DNA from: an uncultured Corynebacterium sp.
GTDB taxonomy: Bacteria > Actinomycetota > Actinomycetes > Mycobacteriales > Mycobacteriaceae
NCBI RefSeq assembly: GCF_947253065.1
Contig: NZ_CAMXWS010000002.1
Location: 1 to 64,000 of the forward strand
DNA length: 64,000 nt
Direction of reading: 5' to 3'
Position numbers and translations under genes: made by a program. The notes under the pieces are model-generated. The model was not told where the DNA came from, made no database searches, and worked only from the letters and a program-made list of their open reading frames with translations. Shown in pieces: positions 53,669 to 63,236 of this stretch (within the stretch, counting starts at the first letter, position 1; each line of letters begins with the position of its first letter).

Positions 53669-55159
53669 TTATTTATTGGCGTACGGGTCGCGCACACCGA
53701 TGTACTGCACCTCGGTGTACTCGTCGATACCTTCGGCGCCACCCTCGCGGCCGAGGCCGGAGTGCTTCACGCCGCCGAACGGAACAGCCGCATTGGAGAC
53801 GACACCAGCGTTGTAGCCGACGATGCCGAATTCCAGGCCGTCTGCCAGACGCCACATACGATCCGGGGTCTCCGAGAACACATAGGAAGCCAGGCCATAC
53901 GGGGTGGAATTAGCCAGCTCGATAGCCTCGTCCTCGTCAGTGAACTCGTAGATCGATGCGACCGGGCCGAAGATCTCCTCCTGGAAGATGCGGGAATCGG
54001 TGCTTGCGCCGCGCAGGACGGTCGGCTGGAAGAAGAAGCCATCGCCTTCGATAGCGCTGCCACCGGTAAGGACATCAGCGCCGTTCTGCTTCGCATCGTC
54101 GACAAGGCTTGCCACGTTCTTGCGTGCCTTCTCCTCGATCAGCGGGCCGACGTCAACGCCATCTTCCATGCCATTGCCCACGGTGAGGGCTTCCATGGCC
54201 TTGACCAGCTTCTCGGTGAACTCGTCGACAACGTCGGAGTGGACTAGGAAGCGGTTAGCAGCGGTGCATGCCTCGCCGATATTGCGCATCTTGGCGGCCA
54301 TTGCTCCTGCAACTGCCTGGTCGATGTCTGCATCTTCGAAAACGATGAACGGGGCGTTGCCGCCAAGCTCCATCGAGGTGCGCAGAACGCTGTCGGCTGC
54401 CTGCTTCATCAGGATCTTGCCCACAGCGGTGGAGCCGGTGAAGGACACCTTGCGCAGGCGCGGATCAGCAATGAGCGGCTCAGAGATCGCAGCCGGATCA
54501 GTACCGCAGACGACGTTGAGCACACCTGCCGGCAGGCCTGCCTCGATCATGGTCTGCACGAAGTACTGAGTGGTCAGCGGGGTGAGCTCTGCCGGCTTGA
54601 GCACCATGGTGCAGCCAGCAGCAACAGCCGGGGCGACCTTGCGGGTGGCCATGGCCAGCGGGAAATTCCACGGGGTGATCAAAAGGCACGGGCCGACCGG
54701 CTTGCGGCGGGTGACCATGCGGATGCCGCCTTCCGGCACCTCCTGGGTGCGGCCGTACTGGCGGACGGTCTCCTCAGCGAACCAGCGCAGGTACTCAGCG
54801 CCGTATTTGACCTCGCCGCGTGCCTCCGCCAGCGGCTTGCCCATTTCCAGGGTCATGAGCGTGGCGAATTCCTCGGAACGTTCGGTGACCAGCTGGTAAG
54901 CGCGGGTGAGGATCTCGCTGCGCTCGCGTGCCGACGTGCGTGCCCACTCCTTTTGCACCTTCGCTGCAGCATCAAGCGCTGCTACTGCATCATCGCTGTT
55001 TGCGGAAGACAGCGTGGCCAGCACCTCGCCCGTGGCGGGGTTGACCACATCAAACGATTCGCCGCTGGACGCATCGCGCCACTCGCCATCAATGAAGAGC
55101 CCGGTGGGCAGGGATTCGAGCAGCTTAGCGGTATCCACAGCACCCTTGGAATCAGCCAT
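53669..55159 (-). CDS. gabD: NAD(P)-dependent succinate-semialdehyde dehydrogenase
   Basis: Oxidises succinic semialdehyde from GabT to succinate. 496 residues from ATG 55157-55159 (AAAGG seven bases upstream; the frame also opens two codons earlier). TPWNFPLAMATRKVAPAVAAGC, FTGSTAVGK, the catalytic Glu in MELGGNAPF and the catalytic Cys in GEACTAANR are present. It is downstream of the PucR regulator and near gabT. GabD versus other ALDH is set by neighbours and by overall similarity. Confidence 0.92.
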   Translation of the reverse strand: MADSKGAVDTAKLLESLPTGLFIDGEWRDASSGESFDVVNPATGEVLATLSSANSDDAVAALDAAAKVQKEWARTSARERSEILTRAYQLVTERSEEFATLMTLEMGKPLAEARGEVKYGAEYLRWFAEETVRQYGRTQEVPEGGIRMVTRRKPVGPCLLITPWNFPLAMATRKVAPAVAAGCTMVLKPAELTPLTTQYFVQTMIEAGLPAGVLNVVCGTDPAAISEPLIADPRLRKVSFTGSTAVGKILMKQAADSVLRTSMELGGNAPFIVFEDADIDQAVAGAMAAKMRNIGEACTAANRFLVHSDVVDEFTEKLVKAMEALTVGNGMEDGVDVGPLIEEKARKNVASLVDDAKQNGADVLTGGSAIEGDGFFFQPTVLRGASTDSRIFQEEIFGPVASIYEFTDEDEAIELANSTPYGLASYVFSETPDRMWRLADGLEFGIVGYNAGVVSNAAVPFGGVKHSGLGREGGAEGIDEYTEVQYIGVRDPYANK

Positions 55160-55307
55160 GATCATGCCTTTCTTTGTTGTCTTTTAATCAGCCGGTACGC
55201 GCACCGGCTCCCTATAAGAGCAACGCTATACCGCCAGGCAATGTTCGACGCACGCTGGCACCTCGCCCCCGTTTTGGGGCATTGCGCCTTGGCTGCCTTT
55301 GTGGTAG

Positions 55308-56858
55308 CTATCCCGCATCAGCGGCACTGAGCAAAACCAGCAGCTCAGCACGGGCAAGCGGATCTTCCAAGGCCAGCCCATAGCGCTGCTCCGCACGATC
55401 AATCCGTGCTTTCAGGGTGTGGCGGTGCACGCCGAGTGCTTCAGCCGAAGCCCGGATCTCACAACCATGAATCAGGAAAGCTTGAACCGCTTCGAGCAAT
55501 GTCGGATCGTCGGCAGCTAATGGTTCGAGCACCTCCCGGTAGCGGCGGGAAAGCGCTGTTTGCACTGCTGTGTCTTCCACCCAATCGAGTCTGCGTGGCA
55601 CGTATTCATCGACGGTGCCCGGTGGCAGGGAACGTGCACGTTCCACCAAGTGAGTCAGTTCATCAGCGCTCAAATCCCGCCACTGGGTCTTCTGCCCGGA
55701 GAGCACGCGCAGGCGTGAAGCAAAGGTTCCGAAGAGTTCTATCGCGGCAGCTTCGGTTAGCGGTGTGCGGGATAAAAACACGAAGCCATCACGGGATGTC
55801 CGCAGATGCGCCAATGGCTTTTGTCCCAGGCCAAGCCCCTCATCGAGCCTGTTCAGTGCACGGGTCGATGCAGCTTTATTCGCCGCGACGATCGCGACGG
55901 GAACCACGGCACCGTGGCCGTCCGCAGCGCCGTCGAGAAGCCTTTCCACCGCGGGCTTAGTCGTGGGATCCGAAAGGAAAAGCTCCAATGCGGCGCCGTG
56001 GAGTTGGGTTTCAGCGCTGCGCAGCGCAAGCGGATCGCGCAGGACGATCTCCGCCAGGCCCACGAAGTGCTTGATCGCACTGCGTGACAGCGGGGGCAGA
56101 GCATGTGGCGAATCAACGACAGCCACGAAGTATTTCCCGCCCAAAGCGCGCATGCGCTGAACAATGATCGTGCGGTTTTCAGCACGGTAGGCACGGCTGC
56201 GCCCACCATCAGAAATGGCCAAGCGCAGGGCTTTCAGCGCACGTTCCGTCGGCTTTGTCGGCGCGGAAGAAACAACCCGCCCTGCGCTGTCGCCGATGAG
56301 CACGTCCGCACCAACGGCATTGTGCGTGCGCCCGACCAGGGCATCCACTCCCCCATTCCACGCAGCACGGTTCAAACCTTCGGCTGCCTCCAAGATCTCA
56401 TTCGCCGCGGCGGCCTGCCGGCGAGCATGTTCCTCGCCCACCACTTTGGAGATCAGCGCGAATGGAGTTTTGCGCGGGACCTCAAAAAGGGGCAGATTGG
56501 CCGCCGCACATGCCGTACGCAAAGCCACCGGAACTTCGGTGTGCTGCAGGCCAGTACCGAAACCGAGCGCGGCGATGCCGGCCTGACACAGGCCTTCCAC
56601 ATAGTCATGAATCCCCTGCTCATCGTCGGGATCAATACGCAGGCCCAGCGTCAACAGGATGGAGTGAGGGCGGAAGAATTCCGCGGTCTCAACAATCTCA
56701 CTGGCCTGAACCGAGCCAAATTTTCCACGTTTGAGCTCGCCGATCGGGGCTAGTTGCAGGGTGCGAATTCCATAGAGCCATTTCAGATCCAACAGCTCGG
56801 CCGCATCGTGCCATTCAACGCTGCCACCACGGGTTTCAGCGAGCACATCACCAGTCAT
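55308..56858 (-). CDS. PucR-family transcription regulator
   Basis: 516 residues from ATG 56856-56858. N-terminal PucR domain (about 1-125: DLKWLYGIRTLQLAPIGELKRGK), a middle GGDEF-like regulatory domain (about 280-440) and a C-terminal HTH_30 (ALGVHRHTLKARIDRAEQRYGL). Such proteins activate amine and GABA genes in corynebacteria (GabR-type, as I recall). TACACT about seven bases before the ATG hints at a leaderless message. Divergent from gabT and upstream of gabD on the same strand; probably controls both. Confidence 0.9.
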   Translation of the reverse strand: MTGDVLAETRGGSVEWHDAAELLDLKWLYGIRTLQLAPIGELKRGKFGSVQASEIVETAEFFRPHSILLTLGLRIDPDDEQGIHDYVEGLCQAGIAALGFGTGLQHTEVPVALRTACAAANLPLFEVPRKTPFALISKVVGEEHARRQAAAANEILEAAEGLNRAAWNGGVDALVGRTHNAVGADVLIGDSAGRVVSSAPTKPTERALKALRLAISDGGRSRAYRAENRTIIVQRMRALGGKYFVAVVDSPHALPPLSRSAIKHFVGLAEIVLRDPLALRSAETQLHGAALELFLSDPTTKPAVERLLDGAADGHGAVVPVAIVAANKAASTRALNRLDEGLGLGQKPLAHLRTSRDGFVFLSRTPLTEAAAIELFGTFASRLRVLSGQKTQWRDLSADELTHLVERARSLPPGTVDEYVPRRLDWVEDTAVQTALSRRYREVLEPLAADDPTLLEAVQAFLIHGCEIRASAEALGVHRHTLKARIDRAEQRYGLALEDPLARAELLVLLSAADAG

Positions 56859-57005
56859 GGACACAGTGTACAAGTTAGCGCTACAACATGGACACGGTGT
56901 CGGTTGCCTTAGGGGTGGGCAGAGAGCGGATACTACAGCCATAGATCGCTTGCCCACTTTCATTCATGGGCAGCTCGCCTAGAACCCCGGAAAGGAACCC
57001 GCACA

Positions 57006-58334
57006 ATGCAGGATCTCGAATACCGCCTCCCCCAGGAGCGCCGCATCAACACTGAGCTTCCCGGCCCGGCCAGCGCCGAGCTGGACAAGCGTCGTAAAGC
57101 AAGCGTCGCTGCAGCAATGAACCCGGGCCTGCCGGGCTACATCGTCGACGCTGACGGCGGCGTGCTTGTCGACGCCGACGGCAACTCGTTCGTTGACTTT
57201 TGCTCCGGCATCGCCGTGACCTCCGTTGGCGCTTCCAACAAGCGCGTTGTCAACGCTGTCTCCGAGGCTGCTTCCCACTTCACCCACACCTGCTTCATGG
57301 TCAGCCCGTACGAGAGCTACCTGCAGGTCGCTGAGCTGCTCAACGAGCTGACCCCGGGCGATTTTGAGAAGCGCACCGTGCTGCTCAACTCCGGTGCGGA
57401 GGCAGTGGAGAACGCCGTGAAGATCGCGCGTTCCTACACTCGCAAGGCAGGTGTTGCCGTCTTCGATTACGCATACCACGGCCGCACCAACCTGACCATG
57501 GCCATGACCGCGAAGAACAAGCCGTACAAGTCCAGCTTTGGCCCGTTCGCCAGCGACATCTACCGCGCACCGATGTCCTACCCGCTTCGCGACGGCCTGA
57601 AGGGCGACGAGGCTGCTGAGCGCACCATCCGCTACCTCGAGCAGTATGTCGGCGCTGAGAACCTCGCTTGCGTTGTCATCGAGCCGATCCAGGGCGAAGG
57701 TGGCTTCATCGAGCCGGCTGAGGGCTTCCTCCCGGCAGTCGTCGACTGGTGCCGCGCAAACAACGTCGTGTTCATCTCTGACGAGATCCAGGCTGGCTTC
57801 TGCCGCTCTGGCGACTGGTTCGCTTCCAGCTATGACGGCATCGAGCCGGACCTGGTCACCACCGCTAAGGGCATCGCTGGCGGTATGCCGCTGTCCGCCG
57901 TGACCGGCCGCGCTGAGATCATGGACGCTCCGATGGCTGGTGGCCTCGGTGGCACCTACGGCGGCAACCCGGTCGCTTGTGCAGCTGCTGTCGCTGCAAT
58001 CGAGGAGATGAAGGAGCACAACCTTCCGCTCCGCGCCAAGGAGATCGGCAAGATCATCCACGAGGAGCTCGACCCGCTGTCCGACCTGGCTGAGATCGCT
58101 GAGATTCGTGGCCGTGGCGCAATGATCGCTATCGAGCTGGCAACCAAGGACGGCAAGCCGAATGCCGAGCTGACCTCCAAGGTCGCTGCAGAGTGCAAGG
58201 CGAAGGGCGTTCTCATCCTCACCTGTGGCCTCGACGGCAACGTCGTGCGTCTGCTTCCGTCGCTGGTCATTCCGGAGGACCTGCTGCGTGACGGCATGCG
58301 CGTCATCGCGGAGGCAATCCGCAACAACATCTAG
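57006..58334 (+). CDS. gabT: 4-aminobutyrate--2-oxoglutarate transaminase
   Basis: PLP enzyme converting GABA plus 2-oxoglutarate to succinic semialdehyde plus glutamate. 442 residues. Class III aminotransferase landmarks: VDFCSGIAVTSVGASNK near 55, NSGAEAVENAVKIAR near 125, FISDEIQAGFCRSG near 255 (Asp that contacts PLP) and the PLP-lysine in TTAKGIAGGMPLSA near 285. RBS GAAAGGA precedes the ATG. Ends 13 bases before the TetR stop (convergent). Confidence 0.95.
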   Translation: MQDLEYRLPQERRINTELPGPASAELDKRRKASVAAAMNPGLPGYIVDADGGVLVDADGNSFVDFCSGIAVTSVGASNKRVVNAVSEAASHFTHTCFMVSPYESYLQVAELLNELTPGDFEKRTVLLNSGAEAVENAVKIARSYTRKAGVAVFDYAYHGRTNLTMAMTAKNKPYKSSFGPFASDIYRAPMSYPLRDGLKGDEAAERTIRYLEQYVGAENLACVVIEPIQGEGGFIEPAEGFLPAVVDWCRANNVVFISDEIQAGFCRSGDWFASSYDGIEPDLVTTAKGIAGGMPLSAVTGRAEIMDAPMAGGLGGTYGGNPVACAAAVAAIEEMKEHNLPLRAKEIGKIIHEELDPLSDLAEIAEIRGRGAMIAIELATKDGKPNAELTSKVAAECKAKGVLILTCGLDGNVVRLLPSLVIPEDLLRDGMRVIAEAIRNNI

Positions 58335-58346
58335 TTGCACGAGAAC

Positions 58347-59018
58347 CTAGTCGAGGTCCATTCCGTCGAGTAGGTTCTTCAGGCCGGCAGTAAATGGCTG
58401 GTCAGCATAAGGGTTAGCGTCATGCTGACCCTTTTTTGCTGTCGTGTCACCGCGCATCGCTTCGGCCGCCTGACGCAAAGCGGAGTGCTCGGTAGAGATC
58501 TCAGCGGGATCAAAGAGGTCAGCAGGGGCATGCGCGTCCCACGCTGATCCGTAGATGAAAGACTCCAGCGCAATAATGCGCGCCATCACGCGTTCAGGCG
58601 GACTGCCAGCATCCGTCAGCGCCTGGGCGACCACCTCGTACATCTCCTGCGTGCGCGGGGATGCACCAATCGGCTGGACCGCGATAACAGGAATCAACGG
58701 AGTGTGGTTAGCAAACACATCGCGGTATGACCGTGCCCATTTCTCAAGGGCACCGCGGTAACCGGAACCGGCAGCGATGGCATCTTTCAGCGGCGCGACG
58801 TCGACAAGCTGCATCACGGAGTCCTGCAGCAGGTAGAGCAATTCCTCTTTGCCGGAAACGTGGTTATACAAAGCGCTTGGCGCGACATCGAGGCGGCGTG
58901 CAACGGCGGCCATGGTGAGCGCTTGATACCCCTGTTCCGAGGTAAGTGCGAGAGCAGCCGCGCCGAGTTTTTCGCGACTGACCAGCACTTCTGTGGGGCG
59001 CCCCCGTTCTTTTACCAT
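58347..59018 (-). CDS. TetR-family repressor of the amine-oxidase operon
   Basis: 223 residues. Helix-turn-helix at about 23-60: ALTMAAVARRLDVAPSALYNHVSGKEELLYLL. The C-terminal helical ligand domain (about 80-200) is TetR_C-like. Divergent from the putrescine oxidase gene across a 111-base gap that holds a matching palindrome. A natural guess is a polyamine-sensing repressor of the 59130-64000 operon; the ligand is inferred. Confidence 0.9.
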   Translation of the reverse strand: MVKERGRPTEVLVSREKLGAAALALTSEQGYQALTMAAVARRLDVAPSALYNHVSGKEELLYLLQDSVMQLVDVAPLKDAIAAGSGYRGALEKWARSYRDVFANHTPLIPVIAVQPIGASPRTQEMYEVVAQALTDAGSPPERVMARIIALESFIYGSAWDAHAPADLFDPAEISTEHSALRQAAEAMRGDTTAKKGQHDANPYADQPFTAGLKNLLDGMDLD

Positions 59019-59067
59019 GTGAATCTTCCCTCGTTAGCAATTCGAATGTACCCTGGATCACACCATT

Positions 59068-59086
59068 TAATGAATGGCGTTCATTA
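59068..59086. promoter_or_regulatory. Candidate TetR operator
   Basis: TAATGAA, five bases, TTCATTA (perfect 7-bp arms) in the middle of the divergent spacer between tetR and the amine oxidase gene. Symmetry and position fit a TetR-family site. Confidence 0.65.
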
Positions 59087-59129
59087 TCCGCGTTGGCCGA
59101 ACCACGGCCACAAGTACAGGAGTAAAAGC

Positions 59130-60626
59130 ATGAATTCTAGCGCACCTAATCGTGAAATTGAGCGCGATGTTGTCGTCGTCGGCGCTGGCCCAGCTGGACT
59201 GATGGCTGCACGCACGCTGGCCAAGGCCGGCAAGTCCGTCGCTGTCCTCGAGGCTCGCGAGCGCGTCGGCGGCCGCACCTGGAATGGACGCGTGCGTGAC
59301 GCCAAGGGCGTTGACCACTTCGTCGAGCTCGGCGGCCAGTGGATCTCCCCCGACCAGACCCGCCTGACCGAATTGGTCGATGAGCTAGGCCTGAAGACCT
59401 TCCAGCGCTACCGCGAAGGCAAGTCCATCTACGTCTCCCCGGACGGCGAGCGCCACGAGTACGAGGGTCCGGTCTTCCCGGCTTCTGAGTCCACCCAGGC
59501 TGAGATGGACAAGCTGATCAAGATCCTCGACGACCTGGCAGCTGAGATCGGCGCCAAGGAGCCGTGGGCACACCCGAAGGCAGCAGAGCTGGACTCCATC
59601 TCCTTCCGCCACTGGCTGGAGCAGCTGTCTGATGATGAGGAGGCCATTGACAATGTCTCCATCTACGTCGCATCCGGCATGCTGACCAAGCCGTCCTTCA
59701 CCTTCTCCGCACTGCAGGCAGTCCTCATGGCTGCTTCCGCCGGCTCCTTCTCCAACCTGGTCGACGAGGACTTCATCCTCGACCGCCGTGTTGAGGGCGG
59801 CATGATGTCCGTTTCCGAGACCATGGCAAAGGAGCTTGGCGACGACGTGTTCCTGGGCACCCCGGTCCGCGAGATCCAGTGGGCACAGCCGGATCCGTCG
59901 ACCGAGGACAGCCTGAACAACGTCAAGCCGGACGTACGCAATGGTGTGCCGAACAACGGCAAGCCGGGCGATGTCACTGTCGTCTCCGAAAAGATCACCG
60001 TTCACGCCAAGAACGTCGTCATCGCTGTTCCGCCGAACCTGTACAACCGCATCTCCTACGTCCCGGCAATGCCGCGTGACCTGCACATCGCTCACCAGCA
60101 CATCTCCATGGGCCTGGTCATCAAGGTCCACGCCATCTACGAGACCCCGTTCTGGCGCGAGAAGGGCCTGTCCGGCACCGGCTTCGGTGGCGGCCGTTTG
60201 GTCCAGGAGATCTACGACAACACCAACCGTGGCGCCAATATCGCCGGCGGCAACCCGGGCGAAGAGGACACCTACGGCACCCTCGTCGGCTTCGTTTCCG
60301 ACGTCTACGCCGAGGAAATGTGGCACCTGCCGGAAGAAGAGCGCAAGCAGCGCATCCTCTCCGCTATGGCTGACTACCTGGGCCCGGAGACCATGGAGCC
60401 GATCGCGTTCTACCTCTCCGACATGGCTGCAGAAGAGTGGACCCGTGGCGCATACGCAACCAGCTACGACCTGGGCGGCCTGTCCCGTTGGGGCCACCTG
60501 CAGAACCAGCCGGTCGGCCCGATCCACTTCGCTTGCTCCGACATCGCCGACGAGGGCTACCAGCACGTCGACGGCGCTGTCCGCCAGGGCGAGCGCGCTG
60601 CAAACGCCATCCTGGCTAACTACTAA
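59130..60626 (+). CDS. puo: Putrescine oxidase-type flavin amine oxidase
   Basis: 498 residues from ATG 59130 with AGGAG upstream. FAD site VVVGAGPAGLMAARTLAKAG near 19 and LEARERVGGRTWNG near 43. LGGQWISPDQTRL, VVIAVPPNLYNRI and the C-terminal FACSDIADEGYQHVDGAVRQGERAA-type block (shortened here: HVDGAVRQGERAAN) are typical of monoamine-oxidase-like bacterial putrescine oxidases. It would turn putrescine, O2 and water into 4-aminobutanal, NH3 and H2O2. Neighbours (permease, ALDH, GabT, GabD) support putrescine; another primary amine is possible. Confidence 0.88.
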   Translation: MNSSAPNREIERDVVVVGAGPAGLMAARTLAKAGKSVAVLEARERVGGRTWNGRVRDAKGVDHFVELGGQWISPDQTRLTELVDELGLKTFQRYREGKSIYVSPDGERHEYEGPVFPASESTQAEMDKLIKILDDLAAEIGAKEPWAHPKAAELDSISFRHWLEQLSDDEEAIDNVSIYVASGMLTKPSFTFSALQAVLMAASAGSFSNLVDEDFILDRRVEGGMMSVSETMAKELGDDVFLGTPVREIQWAQPDPSTEDSLNNVKPDVRNGVPNNGKPGDVTVVSEKITVHAKNVVIAVPPNLYNRISYVPAMPRDLHIAHQHISMGLVIKVHAIYETPFWREKGLSGTGFGGGRLVQEIYDNTNRGANIAGGNPGEEDTYGTLVGFVSDVYAEEMWHLPEEERKQRILSAMADYLGPETMEPIAFYLSDMAAEEWTRGAYATSYDLGGLSRWGHLQNQPVGPIHFACSDIADEGYQHVDGAVRQGERAANAILANY

Positions 60627-60641
60627 AAGGCACGGGTGATA

Positions 60642-61574
60642 ATGGTCCAGCCAACACAAGAGCCTGCGGATCGCGGGCCATCGAGAATCCTGGTCGGATA
60701 CCTGGCTACCCCAGCTGGCAGTGACGCTTTGAACTTGGGCATCGCCCTGGCTCGAAGCTGGAATGCTGAGCTGGAGATCGCCATGGTGGTCCCCCACTCG
60801 GAGAATTATTCCGGTGCGTACCCTCGTGTCACCGCGCATGAAACGGTGATTAGCCGTCAGCTCAGCGCGTGGCTCGAGAACGCACTCGCGAAGGTTCCCG
60901 AAAATATCAAGGCCACCGGCCGGGTCGTTTCCGGTTTGGAAGAGGCCCGGTCGCTGCACCGCACTGCTCAAGAGTTGGATTGTGACTTGATCATCCTGGG
61001 CACTCGTGGTGGCGGTCTGCTGCGTCGTTTCAGCATCGGGTCTTCGGCGAATGCACTGTTGCACTCGTCGTCGATTCCGATCGCGCTTGCACCGCCGCGC
61101 TACGAGGCCCCTGAACGGATCAGCCGCGTGTCATGCATGTTTGGCACGCTGGCTGGCTCGCGTCCTTTGATCGACACCGCGATTCGCACCGCGAAATTCA
61201 CCAACAGCGAGCTGCGGTTGATCTCCTTCCTCACCGATGAGGATGCGGGCGCGATCCGCAAAGAGGTCACCCACAAGGTGTTGGAGAACCTCGAAGCCAA
61301 CGCCAACCACTACCTCGCGGAGCAAGCAAAGCAGCTTGTCGACGCCGGCTCGGCTACCACCGAAGTCGTCACCGGCAAGACCGTTGCTGAAGCCGCGACC
61401 GAATTGGAGTGGCGTGACGACGAAATCTTGCTTGCCGGCTCCTCCCGCCTTGCCGCCGCTGGCCGTATCTTCATGGGCCCGCGCGCAGCCAAGGTCCTGC
61501 GGAGTCTGCCGATTCCGCTGCTGATCACCCCGGTGCAGGACACCAGGAAAGACCCTGAGGAGGCTACGGAATGA
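60642..61574 (+). CDS. Universal stress protein, two UspA domains
   Basis: 310 residues from ATG 60642 (GTG 60636 has better spacing to AAAGG and may be the start). Two tandem UspA folds: the first ends with LIILGTRGGGLLRRFSIGSSANALLHSSSIPI, an ATP-type GxxG-9-G(S/T) motif; the second ends with ILLAGSSRLAAAGRIFMGPRAAKVLR. Within the amine operon it may modulate the permease whose start it overlaps (ATGA). That role is inference. Confidence 0.88.
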   Translation: MVQPTQEPADRGPSRILVGYLATPAGSDALNLGIALARSWNAELEIAMVVPHSENYSGAYPRVTAHETVISRQLSAWLENALAKVPENIKATGRVVSGLEEARSLHRTAQELDCDLIILGTRGGGLLRRFSIGSSANALLHSSSIPIALAPPRYEAPERISRVSCMFGTLAGSRPLIDTAIRTAKFTNSELRLISFLTDEDAGAIRKEVTHKVLENLEANANHYLAEQAKQLVDAGSATTEVVTGKTVAEAATELEWRDDEILLAGSSRLAAAGRIFMGPRAAKVLRSLPIPLLITPVQDTRKDPEEATE

Positions 61575-63124
61575 GCCCACGGAAAACGGCTGAAAAGATT
61601 GCACAGCAGCCGTCGCAAAGCGAAAAAGGCCTCATCACTGGGCGCGTCGGTCTGATCGGCGCTGTGGTGATTGGCGTGAGCTGTATTGCTCCGTCGTACA
61701 CCTTGACCTCGGGTCTTGGCCCGACGATTTCGGAGGTCGGCGACCACGTCCCGGCAATCTTGTTGCTCGGCTTCTTCCCGATGTTGCTCGTCGCGTTCGC
61801 CTACCGCGAGCTAAACAACCGTGTGCCGGATTCCGGTACCTCGTTCACCTGGGCAACGAAGGCTTTCGGCCCGTGGGTCGGCTGGATGGGTGGTTGGGGC
61901 CTGATCACGGCGACCATTTTGGTGTTGTCGAATCTGGCCGCTGTAGCGGTGGACTTCTTCTATATCCTGCTGGCACAGCTCACCGGCAATGATGCATTCG
62001 CGGAGCTCACCCGCAACCTGTGGGTGAATATTCCAACGACGATCGCGCTGCTGGCGGTCGCTGCATACATCTCTTATCGCGGCCTTGAGTCCACGGAAAA
62101 ACTCCAGTACTTCCTGGTCGCCCTCCAGCTGTTCACGCTGGTGCTCTTCGGCGGTATGGCGCTGTGGAATGCATACCACGGTGGCGGTTATGACTTCCAT
62201 CCGGTGGAAGCTGACTGGTTCAACCCGCTGACCATCGGTGATTTCTCTACAGTCGCCGCTGGTATCTCGCTGTCGATCTTCATGTTCTGGGGCTGGGACG
62301 TCACCCTGACCATGAATGAGGAGACAAAGGATCCGGAAAAGACCCCGGGCCGGGCGGCAACGCTGACCGTGCTTGTGGTCATCACCGTCTACATCCTCAC
62401 CGCCGTCGCTGTCGTGGCGTGGGCTGGTACGGGCGACACTGGCCTTGGTGCCGGTAACCCGGAGAACCAGGAGTCCATCTTCGCCGCCCTCCAAGGCCCG
62501 GTCATGGGCCCGTGGGCGATCCTGATGTCCATCTCGGTGCTGGCGAGTTCCTTCGCTTCGCTGCAGTCCACGATGGTGGGCCCTGCCCGCACGCTGCTGG
62601 CCATGGGGTTCTACAAGGCCCTGCCGCCAGTCTTCGCGCAAATCAGCCCGAAGTTCCGCACCCCGGGCGTAGCCACCGCAGCATCCGCACTGGCTGCTGG
62701 CGGCTTCTACACCGTCACCAGGATCGCCTCCGAGAACGCACTGTGGGACACGATTACCGCGCTTGGTCTGATGATCTGCTTCTACTACGGCATCACCGCT
62801 TTTGCATGCGTGTGGTTCTTCCGCAAGGAGATCACTGACTCTGTCCGCGGCTTCTTCTTCCGCTTCCTGCTGCCGCTGATCGGCGGAACGATGCTGCTGG
62901 CAATGTTCTTCATCACCGCATTCGACTCCATCGATCCGTCCTACGGTTCCGGCTCGTCGATCTTCGGCATGGGCACCGTCTTCGTGCTCGGCATGGGCAT
63001 TTTGCTCCTCGGCGTTGTGCTGATGCTGTTCACGCGACTGCGCCACCCGGCGTTCTTCCGTGGTGAGACCCTTGCCCGCGTCACGGCTGATGAGGATGAC
63101 TCGACCCCGATCATCACGATCTAA
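61571..63124 (+). CDS. APC-family amino-acid/polyamine permease
   Basis: 517 residues, about twelve membrane segments. The first block, GLIGAVVIGVSCIAPSYTLTSGLGPTISEVGDHVP, and the later FRTPGVATAASALAAGG are APC-superfamily features of PuuP- and YhdG-like carriers. The ATG overlaps the universal stress gene stop by four bases. Placed between amine oxidase and ALDH, it most likely imports putrescine or a related amine. Confidence 0.88.
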   Translation: MSPRKTAEKIAQQPSQSEKGLITGRVGLIGAVVIGVSCIAPSYTLTSGLGPTISEVGDHVPAILLLGFFPMLLVAFAYRELNNRVPDSGTSFTWATKAFGPWVGWMGGWGLITATILVLSNLAAVAVDFFYILLAQLTGNDAFAELTRNLWVNIPTTIALLAVAAYISYRGLESTEKLQYFLVALQLFTLVLFGGMALWNAYHGGGYDFHPVEADWFNPLTIGDFSTVAAGISLSIFMFWGWDVTLTMNEETKDPEKTPGRAATLTVLVVITVYILTAVAVVAWAGTGDTGLGAGNPENQESIFAALQGPVMGPWAILMSISVLASSFASLQSTMVGPARTLLAMGFYKALPPVFAQISPKFRTPGVATAASALAAGGFYTVTRIASENALWDTITALGLMICFYYGITAFACVWFFRKEITDSVRGFFFRFLLPLIGGTMLLAMFFITAFDSIDPSYGSGSSIFGMGTVFVLGMGILLLGVVLMLFTRLRHPAFFRGETLARVTADEDDSTPIITI

Positions 63125-63133
63125 CCGTCTGCC

Positions 63134-63171
63134 GTTCCGTGGCCAGATCCCTACACTGGCGGCCACGGAAC
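63134..63171 (+). other. Intra-operon hairpin
   Basis: GTTCCGTGGCC and GGCCACGGAAC are perfect 11-bp arms around a 16-base loop, between the permease stop and the ALDH start. No T-run follows, so mRNA stabilisation or partial attenuation fits better than full termination. Confidence 0.6.
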
Positions 63172-63236
63172 ACAAGCAGAACAACTCAATCGACTCAATC
63201 GACCCAGACTGACTTCAAGTAATTAAAGGAGACACC

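Noticed and set aside
58860..59129. Upstream extension of the amine oxidase
   Set aside because: Overlaps the tetR coding region and its operator; ATG 59130 has AGGAG and gives the FAD motif at the usual distance.
53669..63124. A single operon from gabD to the ALDH
   Set aside because: Strands alternate (gabD and pucR minus, gabT plus, tetR minus, puo onward plus), so at least four transcripts are needed.
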